64,000 nt of DNA, from assembly GCA_000320605.2 (NCBI GenBank), contig KB445803.1:1000617-1064616 (forward strand), given 5' to 3'. The notes under the pieces are model-generated. The model had not been told where the DNA came from and made no database searches. It saw only the letters and a list, made by a program, of their open reading frames with translations. The stretch comes from Gelatoporia subvermispora B. Taxonomy: Eukaryota > Basidiomycota > Agaricomycetes > Polyporales > Gelatoporiaceae. Position numbers and translations under genes: made by a program. Shown piece after piece: positions 46,459 to 57,422 of the stretch. Positions within the stretch are counted from its first letter, which is position 1; each line of letters opens with the position of its first letter.

Positions 46459-47138
46459 GAGCTACGCTCCGGACGAGGTGGGAAGGGCGTCGACTCGTTG
46501 GTCGACCGTTGTGCTGGAGCGCTCAGGTCGTGCTCGCCCAAGTGTAGCAGCAACGTCACGTGTCACGACCCAATATCGTAGGCGATACATATATTCTCGT
46601 CGCTCTCTGCACCACGTGTGTGGGCTTTCTCTTCGATCTCTTCGAAATATACACCGAATGTGGTGCTCTCAGATATTATATCACCGCAGTGTATTTTTTG
46701 TATTTTGAAAGATATCTTTAGAGGTACAGTCATAATCGGTCCCCAGCTCGCATGCAGACGTGATACGGGACATGGTGACAGTCACCTAGTCATTTGTGAC
46801 GTGATGTTGGCCAAATCGAGATGACCTTTGATTTCGAGCGAGGCACTGTCGCTGTTCCAGTCACTGGCCAGTTGCTTGAACGCCTTCCTCGGTCTACTGT
46901 GGCTGAGTCGTCTCCAGTGCGCACTGCACACTGCGGTTCCTTTGGTTCATTCTTCCTGGAGTTTGCTTTCCACCACGGTATCTACGGCTATTGCTTACAC
47001 TGAAACGTTGGTGGCAACGGCGACCGCGAACGTCTATGTTCCCGAAGTCATAGACGTGACCACGACCAATTACTGTATACCCGTTCTAAGTCCTGAGGCC
47101 CACTTGCGTCTACTTTCTCTAGGCACTATCTCTTAACT
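46459..47138. promoter_or_regulatory. Intergenic region between divergent myosin V and formin
   Basis: This 680-bp region carries the promoters of both genes. It includes two short plus-strand open frames (46821-47003 and 46828-47136) without domains. The second runs almost into the formin start and probably represents formin 5' leader. An at-rich segment at 46650-46730 (cagatattatatcaccgcag) is the likeliest nucleosome-free core. Confidence 0.45.
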
Positions 47139-50100
47139 ATGGAGACACTCTTTGGGAAGAGGAGGAATCGACCCCGCCAATCATCTATAACTGCTCAGGA
47201 CGTGAGCGAACGATCGCATCGACCTCAATCTCACGCGTCACTTGGCACCAGCCGCTCGGAAAGTACTCGTAGTTCGCGCTATGGGTCCTCTCTGTCGCCT
47301 GCCGAGAACCACCCACATCTATCGACCCTCTCGTCATCATTTCACAAGCATGTTCTCGGCGACGAATTCTACTTTCCCCGTCCAGAGAATGACGAGGACA
47401 TTGAAGCTTTGTTCATGAATATTATGAGGCAGCGCGACCTCGGAGACATACCTCACATGTCAATTGAGCAGAAATGGAACATTGTGTACAACGATGAACA
47501 AATCAGGTGGAAAGACGAGAGGCACCGCGAGGAGCAGGCAAGAAGGCAGACTGAAACGGGACAGGCAGCCGGAATTGTTGATGGTACACCGGAATGGTAC
47601 ATCAAGAAATTCCTTGACAAGACTGTCAGCGCAAAGAATGCGTCTAGTTTGCAAGTCTCATTGCGGAGCAAGGAAGTCGAGTGAGTTCTCATAATAACAG
47701 TTGTCATGTTTGCGACACTCATAAACGCCAAGATGGTTCCGCCAATTCATTTCCCTACAGGGTACATCTGTGCTGGCGCAGACCATGTACCATATTAGTC
47801 GGAAAGGCGTCCAGCGGTAAGCCTGTTATGACATGCCATTTGCGTATATTGATCAATTGAGCATGATTAGGCGACCGCATGACAATGAGCTAGAGTACGA
47901 GATCGCGAAATGTCTCAAACAGATCCTGAACAGTGCCGTACGTGATAGTAGTTATGTGCAATGAGAGGATCGCGTCTTACTCTATGACTTAGTTTGCTGC
48001 CGAAGAAGCGTTCAGTCATGGCAACTTCATCCTGCAAGTGACATCTGCGTTGAACTCTCCATTCCTGCCTACTCGCAAGATCGTGCTCGACATTCTAGTT
48101 TACGTGGAGTTCTGGCAAGAACATGTAAATCATCCACGAGTCATGGCCGCTCTAGAGGCCTTGAGTAACGCAAACGGTGAACCTGGCGTCCCGTTTGCGT
48201 ACTGGTTCAAGACTTGGGAGACGGCACTTCGCGGGAGAGGACGGCTTGGCACGTTAGTCGGTGCCAGCGAGGACATCAAGAAGCATGGTGGCATTGATCC
48301 ATCACTGAACGAGTACACAGTATGTACACCACCAGCCCTTATGCGTAGTTTATCTCACTCGATCATGGTAGTCTTCCAACCTCCTACTAGTAAACCAGAT
48401 CTTAGATGGCGCTGAGGATCTCGACATCCGGGTTCACTTTCGGACACAGATGGAGAGCGCTGGGATCCAGCGAATTGTCGCGCTCTGTCGAGAGTATGGT
48501 ATTCCCAACATCGACAGACAGATTGAGATACTGCAGGAGAGGTTCAAGGAGGACGAGAAGGCTCTGAAAGAGCGACTCGACCAAGAAATCCTGCAGGATC
48601 TCACGAACCCCGAGGAGGTGTACAACGCCCTGAAAACGAGGACGGAGGGCTCTAAAGCACACGACTATTTCCTATCGATGATGCAGCACCTGCTGCTCAT
48701 CCGGGAAGACGGTCCAGCGCTTGTCCACTACTACCAGCTCATTGACTCGCTTGTCACCGATGTCGTCCTTGACAAGAAGTTGGCTGGGGCTGAGCAGAGA
48801 CTGGGTAATTCGGTGGAGCGCATCATAGCGCAGTTCAACGAGGCCGATCGGTATCAGCAGGCCGAGGAAGAGCTGGCGAAAGCGCACACGACTGCGCTGC
48901 AGTACCGCTTAGAGAAGGAAGCTCTGGAAGAGGAGGTTGCGCAGGGTGGCGACGGCCTGGTCGGCTCGCTGAAAGCGAAGGTGTCACATCTGGAGGAGAA
49001 GCTGCATGTGTCACGCGAGAATTACACCAGGCTGCAGGGGCAGCTCGAAGCGCAGAAAGCTGGATACGAGGAGCAGATCGAGCAGCTGGAGGCCCAGATC
49101 ATGGAGCTGTTCCGCATGCTGAAGGAAGTCAGCAAGGGCGCGAGCAAGATTGTCGAGAATGCTGGTTCCATGGACCGCAAGACACTCATCGACACCCTTG
49201 AGAGGCACTTTCAACGCGACAAAACAATCAGCATCTTGGAGGGTAGGGGCAAGCGACGTAAGCGCAAGACCAACGGTCAAGAGGTGCCTGGTGAAGGTTC
49301 GGAGGAGTCGGAGGACGAGAATGAGACGCCGACAAAGCAGGGCGCCGGCCGTCGGCGACAAGCCACTTCTTCCAAAGGCCGCTCCAAATCGACGAAATCT
49401 GGTAGGCAGTCTGAGCAGCAAGTCGGGCGAACATCACAGTTTATGGATGCAGATGACGAGGTCGCTGAAGAACAAATCCAGCAGCAGATTGCGGAGGGTG
49501 CGATTGTGAGTGAACTGCCTAAATCCTCGGGAAACTGGCTAAATACATCTCTGCAGTATCCTGTGCGCGAAACTCCGGCATCACCCCGTAGTATTCGAGG
49601 TTCACCAAAGCGTAGAGACGTCCGGCCTCCTTTGGGAGAGTTTGTGCCGTCATCATCCAAGCTCAGTAACCAGGTCGCACCTCGTGTAGATGACGGTGCA
49701 GATGCCAGCGAGCAGAGTGCCAGCTCCGCAGCGGAACAAGATGCAGACAGTCTGCTCGGCCGGTCGAGTTCCCTCAGAAGCGGCTCCTCTGCGCTCACGC
49801 AGCCGACGTCGATCAGCTCAGCGACATCTGTCGAGAGCGATCGAGCTGCTGTTCCAGGGACCCTTGCCGAGCAATTGCGCAGACACCTTACACTCAAAGG
49901 CCGCCCACCACCTTCACCAAGTCCTCAGTCATCCCCTACGCTGCCAACCTTACCTGAAGAGTCTTTGGCCCCAGATAGCTCGGTGCCGCCGCCGCCTCCT
50001 CCGCCTCCTCCGCCTCCTCCGCCTCCGCCTGGCGGCTCGGGTGCCCCGCCGCCGCCTCCTCCCCCACCGCCACCTCCACCGCCACCATTCAGCGCCAAAG

Positions 50101-52435
50101 CTGGTGCGGCTGGAGGTCCGCCTCCGCCGCCACCGCCGCCCCCTCCACCTCCTGGTGGCAAACTCCCCGTACTTACCGCTTCCGGGTATGGCGCACCCAT
50201 CCCTCCTCCCCCGCCCCCAGCGCCAGGCCTCAGAAGCGCTTTCTCGTCGAACTCCAATTCTGCTCCTGGCTCGGCGCGCACGTCCATGCTTCTTGGCGCC
50301 AACATCAACAACCTGTTGTCTGCGCGCAAGGATCTGCCGATCACACCCGGCACGAAGATGAAACAGCTCCAGTGGGACAAACTTCCGCAGCAGCAAGTCG
50401 CAAAGACAGTCTTCAGTGAGGAAGAGCCACAGAAGGAGGAGGACTGGATCAAGAAACTCCAGTTGGATGGTGTGTGGATGGAGATGGAGGAGGACTTCAA
50501 AGCGAAGCAGCTGGTCATCAACCTGATGGGTAAGTGGATGGATACAACCGCCTGGACAGCCTGTTGACTTCCTGATTCTAGCCAAGCAAAAACGAGCTGA
50601 GCTGAAGAGTGTCCTGGACCCACAGACGAAGAAGCGCGTCGGTCAGTGGGCGAAGTCGAATTCTGCTTCAGATCTGCAATCACTCACATATGCCTTCGCA
50701 GAGATTCTCATTCAGACGGTCAAGAGGTTGCAGCCTGAAGAGATTGCGATGAAGATACGTCATTTCGATCAGGAAGTCTGCACCCAGGTTTTCTTGAGCG
50801 AGTTGAAACCTGTTTTGCCCAACCCAGAACAGGTGAGGACCTATCTTAATCGATGGAAATCAACTTCGCTCACTGTATATTAGATTGGTAAACTCAATGT
50901 TTATCGCAATGCCGATGCAGAGGAGCTGGCCGGCCTTCATCCATCGGACCGCCTCATGGTTCAACTTATTAAACTTGATCGCCTGAAGCCGCGTATTGAG
51001 GGTATGTTGTATAAGTGCAAGTTCGATGAGACGTGGTCGCTTCTCGACGATGTGAGTCATCGTCTGTTTAATCCCAAAAGGTGGTCTAACTTCGTGGCAG
51101 AGCGCCAGGAAACTCTCGGAAGCTGGTAATGCGCTGTTGCATGCTACGCACTTCAAGGAGTTGCTCAGTGTACGTATACTGGTCGTCCCGATGCTGTCCT
51201 TGACCCTGACATATTGTCTCGTAGCTGATTCTCCTCATTGGTAACTACATGAACGGCACAGGTGTCAAGGGCGGTGCTTTCGGTTTCCGAGTCAGCAGTA
51301 TCAATAAGGTACGCACCTTAGAAACTCGTGGATATAGTGTGTTGAGATCTCCCTCTTTCTCTTAGCTCGTCGATACCAAGTCCCTTCATAATACTACATT
51401 GCTGCATTTCCTCGAGCGGACGGTATCGAAGCATTTCCCCGACATGGAGCACTTCTTGGAGGAACTTAGTGCACCTGCAGAAGCATACAGAGGTTAGTGC
51501 ATAAAATCCCATATCGTGCATTCTGTCCCTCATGGGTCGTTACAGTCAACCTACAAGATGTGCGCAAGAGCCTCGGCGAGCTGCGCGAGGGTCTGAAGGC
51601 AATACGGCAAGAGCTCACTGAGCATTTTGCCGACCCAGAACAAAGTGATCGTTATGGCAAACAGATGTGGAATTTTGTTGGGAAGGCTACAATGTTGCTG
51701 GAGGATTTGGTAGATGATGTCAACCATGCCGGTGCGGTATATTCGGAAGTCGTCAATTATTACGGTGAAGACGAAAAGAGTATGCAGTCCTCGGAGTTCT
51801 ACGGCATCTTCAAGACATTCGTCACTTCCTATAAGGTACGTGTCCCGAATGCTCAAAACAGGTCACGCTGACATCTATTTCAGAAATGCAAAACCGACAA
51901 CGTCACCATCGCCGAGGAGCGCTTGGCACTCGAAAGAAGACGACAAGCAGCAGAAGACGCAAAAGCCAACAAGCAAAGGGCTGCGGATGCTAATCACGAC
52001 CCTGAAGACACCTCTGTGTTGGATAATTTGCTGGAGAAATTACGCAGTGGCGAAGGTGTTGGCCGCAAGGCAAGACGCGCGCGACCAACGGCACCGAAGC
52101 CTGCGGTTCCATTGAACTTGAACGCAGACATCTTATTGGGCTCCGGCGGTGGTAACGATGCTGCAGACCTCGCCAGAGATATGTTGGCACGCCTTCAATC
52201 TGACGGTTTCCAAGCAGTGCCAGCTTCTCCCACTACATCTACAACAGCACGGAGGTCAACCCGCCGGCGACTCCAGGGTATTGCTAAAGAACTGGAGGAT
52301 GCAACTGCCGAGGAAGCTTCGCTGCAAGAGACTGCTTCTGTAGCAGGCTCGATGGACTTTGAGGAGGACGTGACCGCTGTCGGCTCAGTGCTGGATTCAG
52401 AAGGAGACACTGTGGTCGCAGACGATTCCCAATAA
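47139..52435 (+). CDS. Diaphanous-type formin (Bni1/SepA-like)
   Basis: The start at 47139 gives METLFGKRRNRPRQSSITAQ. A GTPase-binding region (PENDEDIEALFMNIMRQRDLG.., WYIKKFLDKTVSAKNASSLQVSL) is followed by an FH3 region (FILQVTSALNSPFLPTRKIVLDILVYVEFWQ.., GIQRIVALCREYGIPNIDRQIEILQ) and a coiled coil at about 48700-49180. The FH1 region at 49980-50230 has several poly-proline runs that bind profilin. FH2 starts near 50300 (TPGTKMKQLQWDKLP) and runs to about 51900 over short introns (LILLIGNYMNGTGVKGGAFGF). The autoregulatory DAD is visible as LDNLLEKLRSG followed by the basic RKARRARP. The stop is at 52435. It nucleates unbranched actin at tips and septa when released by Rho GTPases. Confidence 0.94.
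49981..50230 (+). repeat. FH1 poly-proline low-complexity tract
   Basis: The plus strand is built of cct, ccg and cca triplets with near-perfect ccgcctcct iterations at 49990-50035. Runs of 15 or more prolines are separated by GGSGA- and GAAGG-type breaks. The repeat is coding (formin FH1) and length variation between strains is likely. Confidence 0.85.
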
Positions 52436-52737
52436 TTCCTCAAGACTATCGCCCTCTTAACAGCACAACCATTGATACCCCGTCGTTGCATATCTTATTG
52501 CTTTGGACGCTATCACACTATCTTAGAATCTTGATGTATACCTCGCTAATCGAGCAGGACGGACTGGGAAAATGGTCGCACTATCGTTGCACGGCTCTGT
52601 AGAATAAATACTGTAGTACCATGGTGTATTCCAAACACGTATCGCTGTGCGGTGCGCGATTTACCGTTTGCGCCTCAACGCAGTAGATATAAGCTCTCAT
52701 GGATGACTATCAAAATCGGTGCATTCCGCAATGGCCT
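52436..52737. other. Convergent intergenic region
   Basis: About 300 bp between the formin and RBM5-like 3' ends. An aataaata sequence at 52603-52610 is a plausible plus-strand polyadenylation signal. I see no coding sequence. Confidence 0.45.
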
Positions 52738-55700
52738 TCAGCTACCATATCGCTCCCGGGCCTGGTCCTTTGTCAGATCTAGTCGAAGCATCCTACCGAA
52801 TGCAACTCACCGCATCTTGTGCCATCTGAACATACCCTGAATAACCATCGGCATACTTCCCGATCTCCTTGCCCTTACTAGCACCGAGGCCCACTCCCTG
52901 GGTGTATATCGCGGTTTGACTGCCAGGTTCGCTACGTCAGCTGCTTAATGCATATGAGGAAATATAGAACACACATAGGCTCAACTCTGCCTGTACCATC
53001 GGTTCCCAGCCCAGTGCCTTCTTTCCAACCCATGAGCTTCAACAGCTTGTTACCAACGTTGCTCTCGTCGTTCCCAGGATTGGCTGGTGGTGGCGGCGGC
53101 GAAGGAGGAGGCGGTGGACCCTCGGCATGTTTTCTCTTGCCTGCGACTTTACTTGACTCAGTCGGCAACGGGATGTCAGGTTGATTGTGCATAACGCGTC
53201 TCTCGGACGCGCGGTCACGATACTTCGGCTGTTCAGTCTTGGCTCGGGCAGCATTGGCCTTCTCCCTGGCAACGTCTCGCAGATTGGCGTCCTTGAAGTT
53301 CTTCTGTAAGATAGTAAAAACCCAACTCAGAATTTCGCCTAATGTAAGCTCTTGGTAGGATTATTGCCTTGTGGAGATCAGATTCCTTATTATGCCGCTT
53401 CAATTGCTCCAACGTTTTAAATTGTCTTGCGCAAAGCAAACATGCCATCTTCGTAGTATCCGCGAACTCGAATTCTAGTTCGACAGGCGCTGGTGTGGCA
53501 GACTTTGCCTTCGTACTAACCGCTGGTGCCGGTGCCGGTGTAGCCTGTGAGGACACAATGAGTACGGCTGAAAAATTGCGGCTGGCGGGGACCCACGGCA
53601 GTAGTAGTCTCAACGGGAATCGCGGCAGCGGTATCTACGCTCAGGACTTCTTGCACCTGATTCCACTTGTTTATGTTATTTGCAGTCTGTGCCACAGTTT
53701 GATGAGATTCATGTTTGCCATCGAACATCCCACAGCACCACCTCACCTTCTTGCTTGCGATAAGCGGCGCGACTCGTTTCGCGGCAGTAACTGCAGGTAC
53801 GACAACGTCAATGGGCGAATCCATAACGTCATGTACGCGCATCTCAAGGCATGAAACAAACCCTTGAGGTCTTGGACGTCGCTCTTCTCATCTTTCTTCT
53901 GCTCCGCATCAGGTTCAACCGCCCTCTCCTCGGCACCCTGTTCACTGTTCTCCGCGGATGGTAGATCCTGATCCTCATTCATTGAGAACGCCGAGGTTAT
54001 TGGCGTAAATTTCTTCACAGGGTTGGGCCCGGTGGATGTACTTCCCCCGCCAGCCTTGTTTAGAAGACTGCCTTTGAAGCTCAGTGTTACCGGCTTGTCC
54101 GATACCGGAAGAGCCGAAGCCTCAGTTGGCCGGTCATCCACAGGAGTGGCTAGGAGTAGGTGCAATCATGAGCATGTTTTAGAAAACAATTCGCACGGCT
54201 CACCTTTCACTTTCTTCTTTTCCTTCTTCTGTTTCTCCTGCTCTGCGGCTGCCAAATTTTGCACGGGTTCTTCCACCTCGAACTCAAGGACAGCAGCCGT
54301 CGACGCCTCATCCCAATATCGTACCCAGGTTCCCTCAACACCACCAAGCCCTAGCGAGGATGAGAGACAAGCTTCATCGCGAAGGGAATAGTCTGGCAAT
54401 GGCTGGAACGAGTACGGATGGGCGAATGAAGCTGCAACCGGACGATCTGATATTCGGAAACCAGATGGGTGCAGTTGCGGTGACATCGTTGCTCCAAGGA
54501 CCGCGGACGCAGACTGCGGAACCAAAATTCCATCAAAGTCTCTCAATGACAGGTAGGAGTACATACCGGTACATCGACAAACTCCACAAAGGCAAAGCCC
54601 CAACTGGCCATAGTGCCTTTGTCCTTGATGAGGATAATTCTCCGCATGCCCTTGCCGCCTTCTTTACCCACCCCCGAAGAGTTCTTCATTGCCTGCGCAA
54701 TGGCTTGTGGGCCAGAGAGTGGGTCTAAGCCGCGGAACAGAAGCACCGGTGCCTGCGTGTTGCCAATGTCGCGTGTCCCGTCGTTGGCAAACATCGGGCC
54801 ACGAGCGCGCTTCTCCCCTGGGCTTGCCGACTGTGAATAATCAATCTTGACCCGGCGTCCGCCCGGAGGCGCGGGGTTTCCGGCCTCGAGCGCCTTATAG
54901 AACGCTGTCGTGGCAGTGGCACCGTGCGATGCAGGGGGCGGGACCTGGATGAACGGGAAAAGCGGGTCGACGAATTTGCGGGCTTGATCAATGCTTGAGA
55001 ATTGTGCGAATCCAAATCCCTTGGAGACACCTAGAGTCAAGGTGCAACAAGCCATGCAGAAGAAAACGTCAATGCACTGCGGAGAGCAGGAAGGACGAAG
55101 GGGCAAGTGCCTGTGGATCTATCTCGGATTATCGTCACGGTCTCAACGCTGCAGCTGTTGCTGACGAGGTAGGCTTGAAGCTGTCGGTTCCAAGATATGA
55201 GCGCAGTGACTCGGACATGCTTAGGAATAGGAACAGACGTCGGCTTCCGTGAAATCTGGGTCCAAGCCTAGGAAAATGACGTGCGGGCTGGGCTCGCTAG
55301 GTATCAATCTTTTCTTGACAAAATTTCCTCCCCTCTGTTCATTGTAGTGAGCGGCTGCATAGAACATTCATAACAATTAGACGTACCTGTCCAAAGCCTC
55401 CATCATAGGACTCGTCATGACCATGTTCGTAGCTATTGTCATATCCCTATAGGGCTTGTCAGTACTGTTCGCAGCTCTCAGGTGAACAGAACTCGCTCCG
55501 TTGTTGAACTTCCTCCGCTTTCCGTCTGAAGTGTAGTCATCGTCCCTAGGATGCACGTTGCTCCTCGGGGCGGTGTGCTGCCACGAGCCGCCTCCTTCTT
55601 CTGAATACTGCTTCCCTCTGTCCCACTCGCGATTAAACGCCATAAGTTGTTTGACGAAAGCCTGGTCGTGGTCGTAGGCGTGTGGTGTGTGATAGCGATA

Positions 55701-55824
55701 ATCAAGATATAAGTCGCAGCGGTTGTAGTGGTTCACAGGCAAGGGGGTGTCTGAGAAGCCGCCCGCAGTCGTCCATAGGCGCTAACATCTCTCCTCTCGC
55801 TTCATCGTCAACATGGGAGGCCAT
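52738..55824 (-). CDS. RBM5/RBM10-like splicing regulator (RRM, RRM, C2H2 finger, G-patch); start unresolved
   Basis: An N-terminal segment (PVNHYNRCDLYLDYR.., QLMAFNREWDRGKQYSEEG) leads to a first RRM (HVIFLGLDPDFTEAD / LQAYLVSNSC..IIRDRSTG / VSKGFGFAQFSS). A second RRM follows (VLLFRGLDP..RIILIKDKGTMASWGFAFVEF). Later come a C2H2-type finger (CLLCARQFKTLEQLKRH..H) and a G-patch (KLLKLMGWKEGTGLGTDGTG then TQGVGLGASKGKE). The end is reached through a small intron and reads AQDAARERYGS, stop 52738. RBM5/10 proteins act in the early spliceosome and in exon choice. The first ATG on the minus strand (55824, MASHVDDEARGEMLAP..) is one base out of frame with the conserved SDTPLPVNHYNR stretch. The first in-frame ATG is at 55643. 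A sequencing error, a real frameshift or an unusual intron are all possible. Confidence 0.8.
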
Positions 55825-56299
55825 GGTCAGTCATTCTAACGCTGATATGTGACACAGTCACTGAACCATGATTCAAACACAGGGTTTGTCCGGGTGAGCT
55901 ATCTTAACGAGGGAGGTTCGCTGTACTGTCAATAACAACTGCTATTAGACCGATCCCGCCATCGAAAGATGGGCCCAGATGGTATATAGCTCACTTCTGT
56001 TGCTCTTGCTAGTTTCGCATTTTCTAATGTCTCTGTTATAGCGCGAGAATGTGTACAAGCACTTCCGCTGGACACCGCGCACGACAATGATTGGCGTTTA
56101 TAGCCTCGCAATTATTCCTGGCACCATCTTCTACCTCGCATCCAGTGGCTACGTACGTGCCTCACCCCAAATTTGTGTTCTTTCGCTTAACAGGCGTGGT
56201 CTTTGTGAACAGTTGAAGTGGGACTGGGTTGGGAAGCGCAAGGGCGAGTCCCTCCTCCGGAACCCCCCGCCGCCAGCACCAGCAGCAGATGAAGAGTGA
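55813..56299 (+). CDS. Mitochondrial complex I accessory subunit NDUFB4/B15-like
   Basis: Small exons join as MGGHG, FVR, TDPAIERWAQM, RENVYKHFRWTPRTTMIGVY then SLAIIPGTIFYLASSGY, and LKWDWVGKRKGESLLRNPPP to the stop at 56299, giving about 84 residues. The run DPAIERWAxxRENVYKHFRxTPRTTMIGV corresponds to NPALLRWAxxRxxNVYPNFRPTPKNSLMG in mammalian NDUFB4. It is followed by a single membrane span and a charged tail facing the matrix or intermembrane space. NDUFB4 is a supernumerary subunit of the proton-pumping arm. Its start codon (55813-55815) lies inside the first possible exon of the oppositely oriented RBM5-like gene. Confidence 0.8.
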
Positions 56300-56371
56300 T
56301 TAAATGATTACGTCTATTCAGCCGGGTGTTATACAATACGTCGTACAATGCCAAACATCGTCCTCGTGCAT

Positions 56372-57187
56372 CTAGAACCTCTTGCAAAGCTCAATGGCTA
56401 CTTTACATCCCGCCCCAACGATGGTGCTCAGCAACGCATGCGCCGGCGCACGCTGCGAGTGGTTTTCCACGGCAATATCCAGATGCTCGAGCTCGTCGTC
56501 TCTGAACTCTCTGATGACATCTTTCAGGAGCGGGACACTTGGATGAGAGCTTGGAAGGACTTCCATCTCCTTGAGTTGGCTAAAATTGAGGTATGAGCTG
56601 TGTGCGTTCAGGTACAGCCTGGGCTCACGCACTCGTCATAATGTTCCCCAATTACTGTCTCCACTGCCTCGGTGCATGCCATTGCAGCCTCTTTTCCCAT
56701 GAACGCCGTGACAGCTCCAAGTCCAAACCCTGCGACACGAGCAACGTCCCACAGTAGGGTTGGTCTTACGTGGTGTTGTGTCTGCAGCTTATTCATGACT
56801 GCGAGGTGTTTCTTCTCTTGATCCCACATCTCCTACTCGTGCAGTAAAGTATAGGTGTCAGTAAGCAGTGCAGGAGATGGGGCACGATCTTGGAGTGCTT
56901 GCCTGGATTAAGGGCCCTGTCGTGCGGTCACGTCCTAGGACGGCCAATTGTCCCATGTAGATTGCATTTGCTGCGAGTTCTCCAGCTTGGTCTACACGAA
57001 TAGCAGTGTCCAGAATATGCCGTTGAGATTCCGACAAGCCTGCCGGCGTATAGGCTACAGATGGTTCTTGGGATTTCGCTGGGTCGAGGTAGGCTACAGA
57101 CGGTCCGGAGTGCACACAGCGGCTAACCACAGAACGGCTACAGCTTCGTGCAACGTAGCGTCGCAGACTTGCGCTACACCTGAGCAT
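56372..57187 (-). CDS. COQ7: 5-demethoxyubiquinone hydroxylase, mitochondrial
   Basis: The start at 57187 gives MLRCSASLRRYVARSCSRSV, a clear Arg/Ser-rich mitochondrial presequence. The two halves of the di-iron four-helix bundle follow. RVDQAGELAANAIYMGQ and EMWDQEKKHLAVMNKLQ give the first E..ExxH pair. EAVETVIGEHYDE and REFRDDELEHLDIAVE give the second E..ExxH pair. LLSTIVGAGCKVAIELCKRF is the usual membrane-associated C terminus, ending at 56372. Coq7 adds the C6 hydroxyl of the ubiquinone ring on the matrix side of the inner membrane as part of the CoQ synthome. Three introns are visible and all metal ligands are present. It converges with the NDUFB4 gene, 72 bp away. Confidence 0.95.
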
Positions 57188-57422
57188 GACCTTTACGAAA
57201 GATGAATTGCCAGTGTAGAGATAGTCCTAGATGTCGTGGCGGTTTGAGGAGGTTGCTGTGAATTTCCCGCCGATTCTCGCGGAGAGCCTCGGCAGCAGAT
57301 ATGATGGGCGCCTATAAGGAAACACGCCCACGTGCGGTGGCGGTAACTGGAATCAAGAGCGTGTCTGCAGTCACGCGCGGTTGCTCTCTGGCAGTTGGAT
57401 TCCTTTGTCCGTCACAACCACC

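Noticed and set aside
46828..47136. A 102-codon frame directly upstream of the formin
   Set aside because: It is hydrophobic at the start but has no family resemblance and ends two bases before the formin ATG. Leader or promoter sequence is more likely.
49925..50683. A 252-codon minus-strand open frame with long poly-glycine runs
   Set aside because: It is the exact antisense of the formin FH1 proline tract (cct/ccg read as agg/cgg/ggn). It has no independent start context or conservation signal.
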